51,956 bases of DNA from Actinomycetospora callitridis (GCF_028737265.1 NZ_JAQZAK010000017.1:1-51956), one strand, 5' to 3'; shown: positions 25,742 through 34,378, counted from the stretch's first letter. Notes: a model not told the origin generated them from the letters alone. Made by a program: numbers and translations.

Positions 25742-26503
25742 TCATCCCGCCGGCACCGGGCCGTCGTCGGGCACCGGACCGACGGTCTCGGGCGGGTCCC
25801 GCCCGTCGTCGGTCTGTTCCGGCAGCAGCGGCGACACCGCGAGCGCCCCGACCCGCGCCCCGGGCGGGGCGACCTCCACCGCCCGCACCCCGGGCCGGGC
25901 GCGCAGGGCGGGGACCGCGGCCGGGTCCGTCTCGACGACGAGGGCGACGACGCACGCGCAGCCGGCCGACAGGCGGGCGGACTCGGCCGCCGCCACCGCG
26001 GCGGGGCGACCCGAGGACGTCCGCGCCTGCTCCCCCGCCTGGTTGCCCGCGCGGGCCTCGGCGAGGCGGAGGGCCGCGACGGGGTCGACCGTGCCCGTGG
26101 CGTCGAGCGACACCCCGCGCAACGCCGTCTGCACCCGCGGCAGCGGCACCCGGAACACGGCCTCCCGCGCCGTCGCCCCGGTGCCCGCGACGGCCGCCGC
26201 CGCGCCGGGGAGATCCTGCTCGACCGCGAACTGCACCAGCGCGGGACGCGGCCCGGGCGGGCCCGGCGGCACCACGGCGGCGCGGGCCAGGTACCCCGTG
26301 ACGGTCTCCCCCGGCGCCGGCCCGAGACGGGTGGCGTCGGTGCTGCCGGGCACGCCCAGCGACGGCGTGCTGCCGGCCCCCGCCACCCAGGCGGTCAGCA
26401 GGGCGATCACCAGCACGACGGCGAGCACGATCGCCACCGTCGGCCAGCGCAGGGCGGGCCCGTCGTCGGCGTCGTCCTCGGGCTCGTCCCCGGGCGTGTT
26501 CAG
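25742..26503 (-). CDS. Hypothetical single-span membrane protein
   Basis: Not recognised. It has an acidic N-terminal tail (DEPEDDADD), one transmembrane segment of about 20 residues (VAIVLAVVLVIALLTAWVAG), then an Ala/Pro/Gly-rich domain of about 190 residues predicted to lie outside the cell. The start is uncertain: no ATG is available. A CTG overlapping the rluD stop (CTGA) gives 253 residues, while a GTG at 26437 would begin inside the membrane span (231 residues). The segment around ARPGVRAVEV faintly recalls protease propeptide domains, too weakly to name it. It is the last gene of the antiporter-lspA-rluD chain. Confidence 0.55.
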   Translation of the reverse strand: MNTPGDEPEDDADDGPALRWPTVAIVLAVVLVIALLTAWVAGAGSTPSLGVPGSTDATRLGPAPGETVTGYLARAAVVPPGPPGPRPALVQFAVEQDLPGAAAAVAGTGATAREAVFRVPLPRVQTALRGVSLDATGTVDPVAALRLAEARAGNQAGEQARTSSGRPAAVAAAESARLSAGCACVVALVVETDPAAVPALRARPGVRAVEVAPPGARVGALAVSPLLPEQTDDGRDPPETVGPVPDDGPVPAG

Positions 26504-27429
26504 CTCGCCGCCCGCAGGGTCTCCAGCGCCCCCGCCAGGTCGGCGGGCGGCTCGCTGACGTACTCCACCCAGCGGCCGTCGCCGGGGTGGTGGAAGCCGA
26601 GGCGGTGGGCGTGCAGCCACTGGCGGGTCAGACCGAGGGTGCGGGCGAGCGTCGGGTCGGCGCCGTAGGTGATGTCGCCGACGCACGGGTGGCGCACCGC
26701 GGAGAAGTGCACGCGGATCTGGTGGGTCCGCCCCGTCTCGAGCTCGACCTCCAGCAGCGACGCGGCGCGGAACGCCTCGAGGGTGCGGTAGTGGGTCACG
26801 CTGGGCCGGCCGTCGGTGACGACGGCGAAGCGCCAGTCGTGCTTGGGGTGACGGTCGATCGGCGCGTCGATCGTGCCCTCGCTCGGGTCGGGGTGGCCCT
26901 GCACCACCGCGAGGTAGACCTTCGAGACGGTGCGCTCGCGGAACGCCTGCTTGAGCACCGAGTAGGCGCGCTCCGACTTCGCCACCACCATCACCCCGGT
27001 GGTGCCGGCGTCGAGCCGGTGCACGACCCCCTGGCGCTCGGCGGCGCCCCCGGTGGCGATCCGGATGCCCAGCGCGGCGAGCCCGGCGACGACGGTCGGC
27101 CCCGACCAGCCGGGGCTCGGGTGCACGGCGACGCCGACGGGCTTGTCGACGACGACGATCTCCTCGTCCTCGTGCAGCACGACCAGGCCCTCGACGGCCT
27201 CGGCCGTGACGACGAGGGCGGCCTGCTCCGGCTCCGGGATCTCGACCTCGAGCCAGGCACCCGCGACCAGACGGTCCGACTTGCCGGCGGGCGCGCCGTC
27301 GAGCCGGACCGCGCCGTCGGACGCGAGCTCCGCGACGACGGTGCGCGAGAGGCCCAGCATCCGCGAGAGCCCGGCATCCAGCCGCATCCCGTCGAGCCCG
27401 TCCGGGACGGGCAGCGTGCGCAGGCTCAT
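26500..27429 (-). CDS. rluD: Ribosomal large subunit pseudouridine synthase, RluD-type
   Basis: The 309-residue protein isomerises uridines in 23S rRNA. It has an N-terminal S4 RNA-binding domain (about residues 12-60) and the RluA-family catalytic motif HRLDAGTTG with D140 as nucleophile, followed by KVYLAVVQG and GRTHQIRVH. Gene order lspA-rluD is conserved in many bacteria. The ATG overlaps the lspA stop (ATGA), so it is translationally coupled. Exact target positions in the rRNA are inferred from family only. Confidence 0.92.
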   Translation of the reverse strand: MSLRTLPVPDGLDGMRLDAGLSRMLGLSRTVVAELASDGAVRLDGAPAGKSDRLVAGAWLEVEIPEPEQAALVVTAEAVEGLVVLHEDEEIVVVDKPVGVAVHPSPGWSGPTVVAGLAALGIRIATGGAAERQGVVHRLDAGTTGVMVVAKSERAYSVLKQAFRERTVSKVYLAVVQGHPDPSEGTIDAPIDRHPKHDWRFAVVTDGRPSVTHYRTLEAFRAASLLEVELETGRTHQIRVHFSAVRHPCVGDITYGADPTLARTLGLTRQWLHAHRLGFHHPGDGRWVEYVSEPPADLAGALETLRAAS

Positions 27430-27977
27430 GCCGTCGCCCCGTCCCTGGTCGAGGAGCCGTCGAGGTCGCGGCCCATGAGCGCGAGCAGCACCAGCAGCAC
27501 CCCGCCGATCGTGATCGCGGAGTCGGCGACGTTGAACACCGGGAACCAGCCGACGGAGACGAAGTCGACGACGTGGCCCTGCAGCGGGCCCGGTCCGCGG
27601 AAGAAGCGGTCGACGAGGTTGCCCAGCGCCCCGCCCAGCACCAGCCCGAGCGCCACCGCCCAGCCGCGCGAGCGCAGGCGCCGGGCGAACCGCACGATCC
27701 CGATCACGACGGCCAGCGCGACGAGCGTCAGCACCCAGGTCATGCCCGTCGCGAACGAGAACGCCGCGCCGGGGTTGCGGACCAGGGTGAACGACACGAG
27801 GTCGCCGATCAGCGGCACCCGCTCGCCGTCGGCCAGCCACGACACCATCACGATCTTGGTGACGAGGTCGAGGGAGATCACCACCGCCGCGATCACCGCG
27901 AGGGTGACGAGCCGTCTCGGCGGGAGGTCCCTGGATGCCTCCGGCACGCTGTCCGGCTCGGTGGGTGCGCTGCTCAC
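27426..27977 (-). CDS. lspA: Lipoprotein signal peptidase (signal peptidase II)
   Basis: LspA cleaves the signal peptide of prolipoproteins after lipid attachment. The 183-residue membrane protein has four hydrophobic spans and the two catalytic aspartates D123 in GNLVDRF and D152 in FNVADSAITIG. VRNPGAAFSF is the conserved periplasmic block. The GTG start overlaps the antiporter stop (GTGA), and its own stop overlaps rluD. The N-terminal 20 residues are polar and may be slightly long for the family. Confidence 0.95.
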   Translation of the reverse strand: MSSAPTEPDSVPEASRDLPPRRLVTLAVIAAVVISLDLVTKIVMVSWLADGERVPLIGDLVSFTLVRNPGAAFSFATGMTWVLTLVALAVVIGIVRFARRLRSRGWAVALGLVLGGALGNLVDRFFRGPGPLQGHVVDFVSVGWFPVFNVADSAITIGGVLLVLLALMGRDLDGSSTRDGATA

Positions 27978-29515
27978 CGCTCCATCGTCCCAGGAGCCGT
28001 CCCGTCGTCGGCGTCCCGCCGCCGGCGCAGCGACGGGGACCCGCCGGTGTCGCCGCGCCAGCGCGCGAGACGCCCGGACCGGTCGACCGAGCGCAGGCGC
28101 TCCTCGGCGGCGGCCCGCGCGGTCTCGGTGGTGACGACGAGCAGCTGGTCGCCCTCCTGGATGCGGCTCGCGTCCTGCGGCGTGAAGCTCGCGCCGTCGC
28201 GGACGACCAGGCTGAGCCCCGAGCCCTCGGGCAGGCGCAGCTCGCGGACGTAGACGCCGTGCATCTTCGACCCCTCGGGCACGGTCATCTGCAGGAGATC
28301 GGCGCGCAGGGTGTCCAGCGGCGCGGCGTCGACCTCGATCTCCTCGACCTTCGACCCCCCGGCGAGCCCGAGGGCACGGGCGACGAGCGGCAGCGTCGTG
28401 CCCTGCACCAGCACGAGCACCACGACGAGCACGAACACGGCGTCCACGAGGGCCTGGGCCCCGGGCAGGCCCTCGGTGAGCGGGATGAGGGCCAGCACGA
28501 TCGGCACGGCCCCGCGCAGACCGGCCCACGACAGGAAGGCCTGCTCGCGCCACGGCACGCGCGCGAACGCGGACGCCGCGACGACCGAGAGCGGGCGGGC
28601 CGCGAACACCAGGACCGCGCCGGCGATCAGCGCCGGGACGAGGGCGGCCCCCAGACGGTCCGGCGAGACGAACAGCCCGAGCAGCACGAACAGCCCGATC
28701 TGGGCGAGCCAGCCCAGACCCTCGGCGAACGACCGGCTGCCCTCGCGGTGCGGCAGCGTCGAGTTCCCGAGGACGAGCGCCGCGACGTAGGTCGCGAGCA
28801 GGCCCGAGGCGTGCAGGAGCTGCGCCGAGGCGAAGGCCAGGATGCAGACGGACAGCGTGGCCAGCGGGTAGAGCCCGGTGGCCGGCAGCGCGGCCCGGCG
28901 CAGTCCCAGCGCCCCCAGGCGCCCGAGCGCGCCGCCGAGCAGCCCGCCCGCGGCGAGCTCGTAGACCACCAGCAGCGGGTCGGTCCAGCTCAGCGCGGCG
29001 GTGGACGACAGCAGCACCACGGCGAGGAACACCGGGGCGTCGTTGAGCCCCGACTCCAGCTCGAGCGCGCCGACCAGCCGACCCTTGAGGCCGAGGTTGC
29101 GCAGCACGCTGAACACCGCGGCCGCGTCCGTCGACGAGAGCACGGCGCCCCAGAGGAAGGCGATCCGCAGGTCGAGCCCGAGCAGCGCCCACAGGGCCAG
29201 GCCGGTGACCCCGATGCTCACGGCCACCGCGATCGTCGAGAGCGCGACACCGAGGCCCAGGGCCGGGCGGACCGTCGTCCACCGGGTGGAGAGGCCGCCG
29301 TCGGCGAGGATCAGGACGAGGGCGGCGACGCCGAGCGCCTGGGTGAGGCCCGCGTCGTCGAACCGGATGCCCAGGCCCGACTCCCCCAGCGCCACCCCGA
29401 TCGCGAGGTAGATCAGCAGCGAGGGCAGGCCGACGCGGGTGGACAGGCGCACCGCGAGCACCGAGACGAGGACGACGCCCGCACCGACGCCGAGCAGGAG
29501 GGGCAGATCGTCCAC
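27974..29515 (-). CDS. CPA1-type potassium (or sodium)/proton antiporter with TrkA-C domain
   Basis: This is a 513-residue membrane protein of the NhaP2/CvrA type. Residues 1-395 hold about 12-13 spans with the exchanger core (SSTDAAAVFSVLR at ~127-139, ELESGLNDAPVFLAV at ~152-166). Residues ~400-480 form a cytosolic TrkA-C-like domain (MHGVYVRELRLPEGS, IQEGDQLLVV), which usually binds a nucleotide and gates K+/H+ exchange. The C-terminus is Arg/Asp-rich. The GTG at 29515 begins the transcription chain with lspA and rluD. Cation choice cannot be read from the sequence. Confidence 0.88.
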   Translation of the reverse strand: MDDLPLLLGVGAGVVLVSVLAVRLSTRVGLPSLLIYLAIGVALGESGLGIRFDDAGLTQALGVAALVLILADGGLSTRWTTVRPALGLGVALSTIAVAVSIGVTGLALWALLGLDLRIAFLWGAVLSSTDAAAVFSVLRNLGLKGRLVGALELESGLNDAPVFLAVVLLSSTAALSWTDPLLVVYELAAGGLLGGALGRLGALGLRRAALPATGLYPLATLSVCILAFASAQLLHASGLLATYVAALVLGNSTLPHREGSRSFAEGLGWLAQIGLFVLLGLFVSPDRLGAALVPALIAGAVLVFAARPLSVVAASAFARVPWREQAFLSWAGLRGAVPIVLALIPLTEGLPGAQALVDAVFVLVVVLVLVQGTTLPLVARALGLAGGSKVEEIEVDAAPLDTLRADLLQMTVPEGSKMHGVYVRELRLPEGSGLSLVVRDGASFTPQDASRIQEGDQLLVVTTETARAAAEERLRSVDRSGRLARWRGDTGGSPSLRRRRDADDGTAPGTMER

Positions 29516-29657
29516 GTGGCGTGCCCCCTCCCCTCCAGGAGGGCACGACCCTAGCGATCGCGGAGTGCCCGGTTCGCCCGGGATGTGGACGCGATGACCC
29601 GATTCACCGGCTCGTCGCGCTCGTGCTGTGGTCCGTCAGAGGTGGGTCAGGGGTCGA

Positions 29658-31145
29658 TCATCGGCGGGTGTCGGCGCTGCGGGGACCGGTGAGCGCCGCG
29701 ACCGGCGTGCACCAGGAGCAGCCCGTGAACCCGAGCTCCACCGCCTCGGAGGCCGGCAGCGGGATCACCTCGCGGCCGTACAGGTAGCTGCAGCGACCCA
29801 GGTGGAAGAGGGGTTCCTCGTCGATGACGAGGACCTCGTCGTCGTGCTCGGCCATCGCCTGGCGGGCGGCGTCGTCGACGACCTCCTCCTCCGGCTGGGA
29901 CGCCGGCGGCGGGGGTGGCGGGGCGCTCGGTGCCCCGCCGGGAGGTGGACCGCCCGCCGGCGGACCACCGGGCGGCGGGCCACCGGGAGGACGCCCGGCT
30001 CCCTGCGTAGCCTGGCCCTGCGGAGCCTGGCCCTGCGGAGCCTGGCCCTGCGGAGCCTGGCCGTGGGGCGGTCCCTGCGGCTGCCCGGACGGCGGGCCGC
30101 CGTTGGCGGTGCCCGCGTCGGACCGGCCCGCCGGCGGCGCACCGTCGGCCGCGACCTGCCGCATGCGGGCGAGGTCGTTCATGTCGAGGCGGGTGGTGGC
30201 CGACTCGTCGCCGCCGGGCTGTCCGGGCGCACCGCGGGACGGCGTGCCGCCCGGGGTGGACGGTGCGGGCGGGGTGGACGGTGTGCTCGGGGTGCTCGGG
30301 GTGGACGTGCTCGGGGTGGACGGGGTGCCCGTCCGTGCCGGTCCGCCGCCGAGGCGCGCCTCGGCGGGGGTGCCGGGCATGGGGAGCGTCCCGAGCAGCC
30401 GCGACCCCTGGGGGGCGCCGGCGACGCGGGACGGCTCGGAGCCGGGGCGGGCGTTGGTGGTGATCCATCGCGACGTCCGGTCGGTGCCGGGCGAGGTCTC
30501 CCCGCCGCGCGTGGCGGCCGCGCCGGCCGCCGCCGCGCCGCCGGCGAGACCGGCGGCACCGGCCACACCGGCGATGCGCCCGGCGTTGCCGTCGCGCTCG
30601 GTCTGGTCACCGGGCCGGCCCTGCGGGGCGGCACCACCCTGCGCAGCTCCACCCGGACCGGCCTGGCCGTTCGGGCCCTGACCCTGCTGACCAGGCCCCT
30701 GCGCACCCGGACCCTGCTGGCCCTGCTGCTGCGGCCCCGTCCCGACGGCCACCGTGCCCGCGTCCTGCTGTGGACCGCGTCCACCGGCCTGGGCCGGGGG
30801 CACGGGCGCGCCCGGCATCGAGGCCGGACCGGCCGACGTCGGGGCCGCCGTCTCCGGGGAGCCCTGTCCCGGGCCCGAGGAGTGGACTCCCGGGGCGAAC
30901 CCGGAGGACGGCGAACTCGGCGTGGACGATCCGGACGAGACGGGGGACGCGGCAGGAGCCTCGTCGGCCGGGCGTCGGCCCTCCCGCTCCCGCTTGCGTC
31001 GACGGACGACGTCGGCGATCAGGAGGGCGGCGGCCAGCACGCTGGCCACCACGGACCCCCAGGCCCACGTCGCCACCGAGGTGACGACGGCGACCACCAG
31101 GAGCCCGAAGGCGACCAGGACGCAGAGAAGGACGAGGAGCAGCAA
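29658..31145 (-). CDS. Membrane protein with long Pro/Gly/Gln-rich region and Ada-like Cys motif
   Basis: The 495-residue protein starts at TTG 31145, eight bases after AGGAG. Residues 2-46 form two membrane spans resembling the small membrane protein downstream of wag31 in mycobacteria (Rv2144c). Residues ~50-430 are low-complexity: Gly/Ala/Gln-, Thr/Pro/Ser- and Pro-rich, including QAPQG repeats. The last ~60 residues fold differently: FH-x3-C, then an alternating strand/helix pattern and CSWC (H448, C452, C476, C479). That spacing resembles the Ada-type zinc module. It may link the pole-organising DivIVA region to the envelope, but no function is known. Confidence 0.7.
   Translation of the reverse strand: MLLLVLLCVLVAFGLLVVAVVTSVATWAWGSVVASVLAAALLIADVVRRRKREREGRRPADEAPAASPVSSGSSTPSSPSSGFAPGVHSSGPGQGSPETAAPTSAGPASMPGAPVPPAQAGGRGPQQDAGTVAVGTGPQQQGQQGPGAQGPGQQGQGPNGQAGPGGAAQGGAAPQGRPGDQTERDGNAGRIAGVAGAAGLAGGAAAAGAAATRGGETSPGTDRTSRWITTNARPGSEPSRVAGAPQGSRLLGTLPMPGTPAEARLGGGPARTGTPSTPSTSTPSTPSTPSTPPAPSTPGGTPSRGAPGQPGGDESATTRLDMNDLARMRQVAADGAPPAGRSDAGTANGGPPSGQPQGPPHGQAPQGQAPQGQAPQGQATQGAGRPPGGPPPGGPPAGGPPPGGAPSAPPPPPPASQPEEEVVDDAARQAMAEHDDEVLVIDEEPLFHLGRCSYLYGREVIPLPASEAVELGFTGCSWCTPVAALTGPRSADTRR
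30001..30066. repeat. 15-bp tandem repeats encoding QAPQG
   Basis: Three exact copies of CCTGGCCCTGCGGAG lie at 30011-30055, flanked by degenerate partial copies on both sides. They encode a QAPQG pentapeptide repeat in the disordered region of the membrane protein and may vary in number between strains. Confidence 0.85.
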
Positions 31146-31184
31146 CGGTCGGACTCCTACCTCAGGGCGGCGAGGGGCCTCTCA

Positions 31185-31215
31185 CCCGCGCCACCTCCGA
31201 GGAGGGTGGCGCGGG
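31185..31215 (-). terminator. Strong hairpin after divIVA, likely terminator
   Basis: Perfect 11-bp arms (CCCGCGCCACC and its complement at 31205-31215), with further pairing towards the centre interrupted by one bulge, lie 12 bases past the divIVA stop. There is no U-run, as is common for actinobacterial terminators. It probably separates divIVA from the downstream membrane-protein gene. Confidence 0.65.
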
Positions 31216-31226
31216 CCGCGGCGTCC

Positions 31227-32171
31227 CTAGCTGCCGGCTTCGGCCCGCGAGCCGTAGCCGCTGGTGGCGTACCCGCCGCTGCCGTTGCGGCCGTTGTCCG
31301 GCGCGGCGGAACCGCGGCCGTCCAGGTCGCGCAGCTGCGACTCGAGGTAGGTCTTGAGACGGGTGCGGTACTCGCGCTCGAAGGTGCGGAGCTCGTCGAT
31401 CTTCTTCTCGAGCCCGCCCTTCTGCTGCTCGATGAGGCTGATCGTCTCGTTGTGCTTGCGCTGCGCGTCGCGCTCGAGGGTCGAGGCCTTGTCACGGGCC
31501 TGCCGCTCGAGGGTCTCCGCGCGGGTGCGCGCGTCGTTCAGCATCGTCTCGGCGCGCGTGCGGGCCTCGTTGACCATGCTGTCGGACTTGGTGCGCGCCT
31601 CCGAGAGCAGCTGCTCCGACTTGGTGCGCGCGTCGGTGAGCATGCCGTCGGCCTCGGACTTGGCCTCGGCGGTGAGCCGGTCGGCCATCTCCTGGGCCAG
31701 GCCGAGCACCTTCGCGGCCTGCACGTGGTGGTCGCCACCGTTGGCGGCGGCACCCTGGCCACCCTGCTCGGACATGCCGAACGGCGGGGGCACGACGGCC
31801 TGCTGCGTCTGCGGCATCGGCTGCTGCTGCTGGGGCTGCTGCGGCGGCATCGGCTGCTGCACGGTGCGCGGCGCGTCCTCCACGGGCCGGCTCGGCGGCG
31901 GCGCCGAGACCTGCGTGGCCGGACCCGAGCTCTGGCTCGGTGCGGCGGCGGCCTTGCTGCGCGCGTCGTCGAGATCGGCGTGGGCGGTCGAGAGCTGCTG
32001 CTCGAGCTGCTCCACCTGCTCGCGCAGGTCGTTGTTCTCTTCCAGCAGCCGGCCGAGCTCGGCCTCGACGAGGTCGAGGAACGCGTCGACCTCGTCCTCG
32101 TTGTAGCCCCGTTTCCCGATCGGTGGCTTGCTGAACGCGACGTTGTGAACGTCGGCGGGGGTCAGCGGCAT
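31227..32171 (-). CDS. wag31: Polar growth/cell division protein DivIVA (Wag31)
   Basis: This coiled-coil scaffold marks cell poles and directs apical wall growth in actinobacteria. The 314-residue protein has the conserved N-terminal membrane-binding segment (ADVHNVAFSKPPIGKRGYNE, residues ~6-25) and a first coiled coil at ~28-72. A Pro/Gln-rich linker at ~80-130 is followed by a long second coiled coil (~150-285) with heptads such as RTRAETMLNDARTRAETL. It ends in a Gly/Ser tail. GGAG precedes the ATG. Thr residues in the linker could be kinase targets as in mycobacteria, by analogy. A terminator-like hairpin follows, and the upstream gap of 489 bases holds its promoter. Confidence 0.95.
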   Translation of the reverse strand: MPLTPADVHNVAFSKPPIGKRGYNEDEVDAFLDLVEAELGRLLEENNDLREQVEQLEQQLSTAHADLDDARSKAAAAPSQSSGPATQVSAPPPSRPVEDAPRTVQQPMPPQQPQQQQPMPQTQQAVVPPPFGMSEQGGQGAAANGGDHHVQAAKVLGLAQEMADRLTAEAKSEADGMLTDARTKSEQLLSEARTKSDSMVNEARTRAETMLNDARTRAETLERQARDKASTLERDAQRKHNETISLIEQQKGGLEKKIDELRTFEREYRTRLKTYLESQLRDLDGRGSAAPDNGRNGSGGYATSGYGSRAEAGS

Positions 32172-32660
32172 CGGATCTCCTCAAGCACTCCTCGGCTGCG
32201 GAACCCCAGGTACCTCGGGCTCTTCGAGCTCCGCCACTCGCAGAGTATGACCGCTGCGAGCGACAGAACCATAATGGACGGGTCCAGTGACGCGCTGCCC
32301 TCGACGCCCGAATGGTGACGCAGCGCCACGAGCGGGCCCCCGGAAACCCACAGACCTACCGATTTTCGGGTCGGGGGGCGATCCGCCGGTCGGGTCGTGA
32401 CGTTCCGTGTCCCTCTACGTGCGGTGACAGGGGCGGATCCTGGGACCGCCGGGGCCGGAGGGCAGCAGCGAGCCCCTCAGAGCACGCTCGGCGCACGGGA
32501 ATGCCCATCCGGCGCGCCGGAAGTCGCATCGCCCGATCGGCCGCGCGGCGCGGCCGTGCGAGGCCCTCGGGGCGCCGCACACCCCGTCCATCGCTCCGGC
32601 GGGCGCGGATGTGACACCCGACGCCCGGAGCGATCTTCTCAGGTCTCTCAGGCAGATCTC
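32172..32660. other. 489-base gap between sepF and divIVA; no yggT
   Basis: No gene is convincing in any frame; in particular there is no hydrophobic frame that could be yggT, which commonly sits here. The AT-richer stretch 32235-32280 on the minus strand (CATACT, TTATGG) may be the divIVA promoter. Three TCTCAGG repeats (32637, 32646, 32659) lie at the sepF stop, and a hairpin follows. Confidence 0.65.
32590..32634 (-). terminator. Hairpin downstream of sepF, possible terminator
   Basis: ATCGCTCCGG (32590-32599) pairs exactly with 32625-32634 over a 25-base loop region, 27 bases after the sepF stop. No U-run follows. It may end the dcw transcript before the divIVA promoter. Confidence 0.4.
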
Positions 32661-33548
32661 TCAGGAGGTCGACGCGTAGTTCTTCTCGGCCAGCTTCCGA
32701 CGGTCCGACGCGGACACCTCGACGTTCGGCGGTGAGAGCAGGAACACGCGGTTGGTGACCTTCTCGATGGAGCCGCGCAGGGCGAAGGCGAGGCCGGCGG
32801 CGAAGTCGACGAGGCGCTTGGCGCCCGCGTCGTCCATCTCCGTGAGATTCATGATCACCGGAATGCCGTCGCGGTAGCGCTCGCCGATGAGCCGGGCCTC
32901 GTTGTAGCTCTTGGGCTGCAGCGAGGTGATCTCGGCGGGCCCGCTCGCCGGGTCCGGGTCGGCGGCGACCGACGGCACCGCCGTCGGGCCCTTCACGGCC
33001 GGGGTGGCGGCGGTGTCGGACGACGACGAGGACGACGCCGGGCCGGACGAGCCGGTGGAGGCCGCCGACGACAGCGACGGCGGGGTGCGGTGGGTGGTGG
33101 GACGCACCGAGGTGTGGCTCGGCCCGGTGTTGTGGGCCCAGCTGCGACCGCGGCCGGCCCGCGACACCGTCTCGGTGGCGGGCTCCTCCTCGCGCCGGAC
33201 GTCCTCGCGGCGGATCTCCGTGACCTCCGGGTCGCGCGGGCGCGGCGTCCGGCGCTCCTCGTACCGGTCGTACCGGTCGTAGCGCTCCTGGTCGTCGCGG
33301 TCCTCGCGGTCGTCACGCCGGCCGCGGCCGTAGCGGTCGTAGCCACCGTCGCGGTCGTCGAACCGGTCGTCGAAGCGGTCCGCGGCGTAGCGGTGGCGGT
33401 CGACCGGGTGCCGGTCGCCGGTGTGCCGGTCGACGGGGCGACGGTCACGCTCGGAGTCGTACCGGTCGTCGTCGTAGCCGTCGTACGAGTCCAGCTCGTC
33501 GGCCGGGACCATGCCGAAGTAGGCCTTCACTCGGTGCAGAGTGGTCAT
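32661..33548 (-). CDS. sepF: Cell division protein SepF
   Basis: SepF anchors FtsZ to the membrane and is essential in actinobacteria lacking FtsA. The 295-residue protein has an N-terminal amphipathic membrane-binding helix (TLHRVKAYFGMVPADE). A long Asp/Arg/Tyr-rich linker (~20-110) carries DRYDRY repeats, followed by a Ser/Thr/Pro-rich part. The SepF core (~205-288) has KSYNEARLIGERYRDGIPVI and FAAGLAFALRG. The linker is much longer than the globular domain. The ATG at 33548 follows GGGGAG. yggS lies upstream and divIVA downstream; the usual yggT is missing. Confidence 0.95.
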   Translation of the reverse strand: MTTLHRVKAYFGMVPADELDSYDGYDDDRYDSERDRRPVDRHTGDRHPVDRHRYAADRFDDRFDDRDGGYDRYGRGRRDDREDRDDQERYDRYDRYEERRTPRPRDPEVTEIRREDVRREEEPATETVSRAGRGRSWAHNTGPSHTSVRPTTHRTPPSLSSAASTGSSGPASSSSSSDTAATPAVKGPTAVPSVAADPDPASGPAEITSLQPKSYNEARLIGERYRDGIPVIMNLTEMDDAGAKRLVDFAAGLAFALRGSIEKVTNRVFLLSPPNVEVSASDRRKLAEKNYASTS

Positions 33549-33634
33549 GGCGGTCTCCCCTGTCCGACGGGGACCCCGCGCCCCGTGCAGCGCATGAGTC
33601 ACATCCGTGTCGTTCACTCACAGGGGACGCTAGC

Positions 33635-34378
33635 TCACCGCCGCCCGAGCAAGGCCGTTCCGACACGCACGACCGTCGACCCGTACTCGACGGCTGCCTC
33701 CAGATCCCCGGACATCCCGGCCGACAGCGTCACCGCACCCGCGTGCGCCGCGCGTACCCCCTGCGCGACCTCCCACACCGTGGCGAAGGCCTCGCGCGGC
33801 TCGACGTCCTGCGGCGCCACCGCCATCACCCCGCCCAGCCGCAGGTGCGCGCAGTCGGCGACGCGGTCGGCCAGGGCCGGGACCTCGTCGACCGGCGTCC
33901 CGCCGCGGCCGGGGTCGGCGTCGACGCTCACCTGCACGAGGACCTCGAGCGGGGTGGTCCGCTCCCCCGCGTCGAGGGCGGCCGCGGCGGCGCGCTCGAG
34001 GGCGTCGACGAGGCGGGCGGAGTCGACCGAGTCCACCGCGTGCGCCCACCGGACCAGCGACCGTGCCTTGTTGCGCTGCAGGCGGCCCACGACGTGCCAC
34101 TGCGCCGCGACGTCCGGGCGCAGGGCGGCGAGCTCGGCGGCCTTCGCCGCGCCCTCCTGCTCCTTGTTCTCCCCGAAGGCCGTCAGCCCGAGGTCGGTGA
34201 GCAGCGCGACGTCCTCGGCGGGCCAGGTCTTGGTGACGGCGAGCAGCCCGACCTCGGCGGGGTCCCGCCCCGCGGACCGGGCGGCCGCCGCGACCCGCTC
34301 GCGCACGGCGGCCAGCGATGCGGCCAGCTCCGCGCGCCGCCCGCCACCGTCCGGCGCCTCCGTCACGGCCTCGCTCAC
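33635..34378 (-). CDS. YggS/PROSC-family PLP homeostasis protein
   Basis: The 247-residue single-domain PLP-binding TIM barrel has the lysine K50 in LLAVTKTWP, FGENKEQE near residue 70, QWHVVGRLQRNK, and the phosphate-binding end LSAGMSGDLEAAVEYGSTVVRVG. Members control free pyridoxal phosphate and have no known catalytic turnover. The position between ftsZ-pgeF and sepF is standard in Gram-positive dcw clusters. The GTG start overlaps the pgeF stop (GTGA). Confidence 0.92.
   Translation of the reverse strand: MSEAVTEAPDGGGRRAELAASLAAVRERVAAAARSAGRDPAEVGLLAVTKTWPAEDVALLTDLGLTAFGENKEQEGAAKAAELAALRPDVAAQWHVVGRLQRNKARSLVRWAHAVDSVDSARLVDALERAAAAALDAGERTTPLEVLVQVSVDADPGRGGTPVDEVPALADRVADCAHLRLGGVMAVAPQDVEPREAFATVWEVAQGVRAAHAGAVTLSAGMSGDLEAAVEYGSTVVRVGTALLGRR

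Noticed and set aside
29520..29550. GC-rich hairpin upstream of the antiporter start
   Set aside because: The arms need a two-base bulge and it lies upstream of a start rather than after a stop; too weak to call.
30240..30330. Repeats in the proline-rich membrane protein gene as a possible CRISPR
   Set aside because: They are in-frame Thr-Pro-Ser codon repeats without spacers or constant repeat length.
32356..32580. 74-residue minus-strand frame between sepF and divIVA as possible YggT
   Set aside because: It is basic and not hydrophobic, so it cannot be YggT; no ribosome site.
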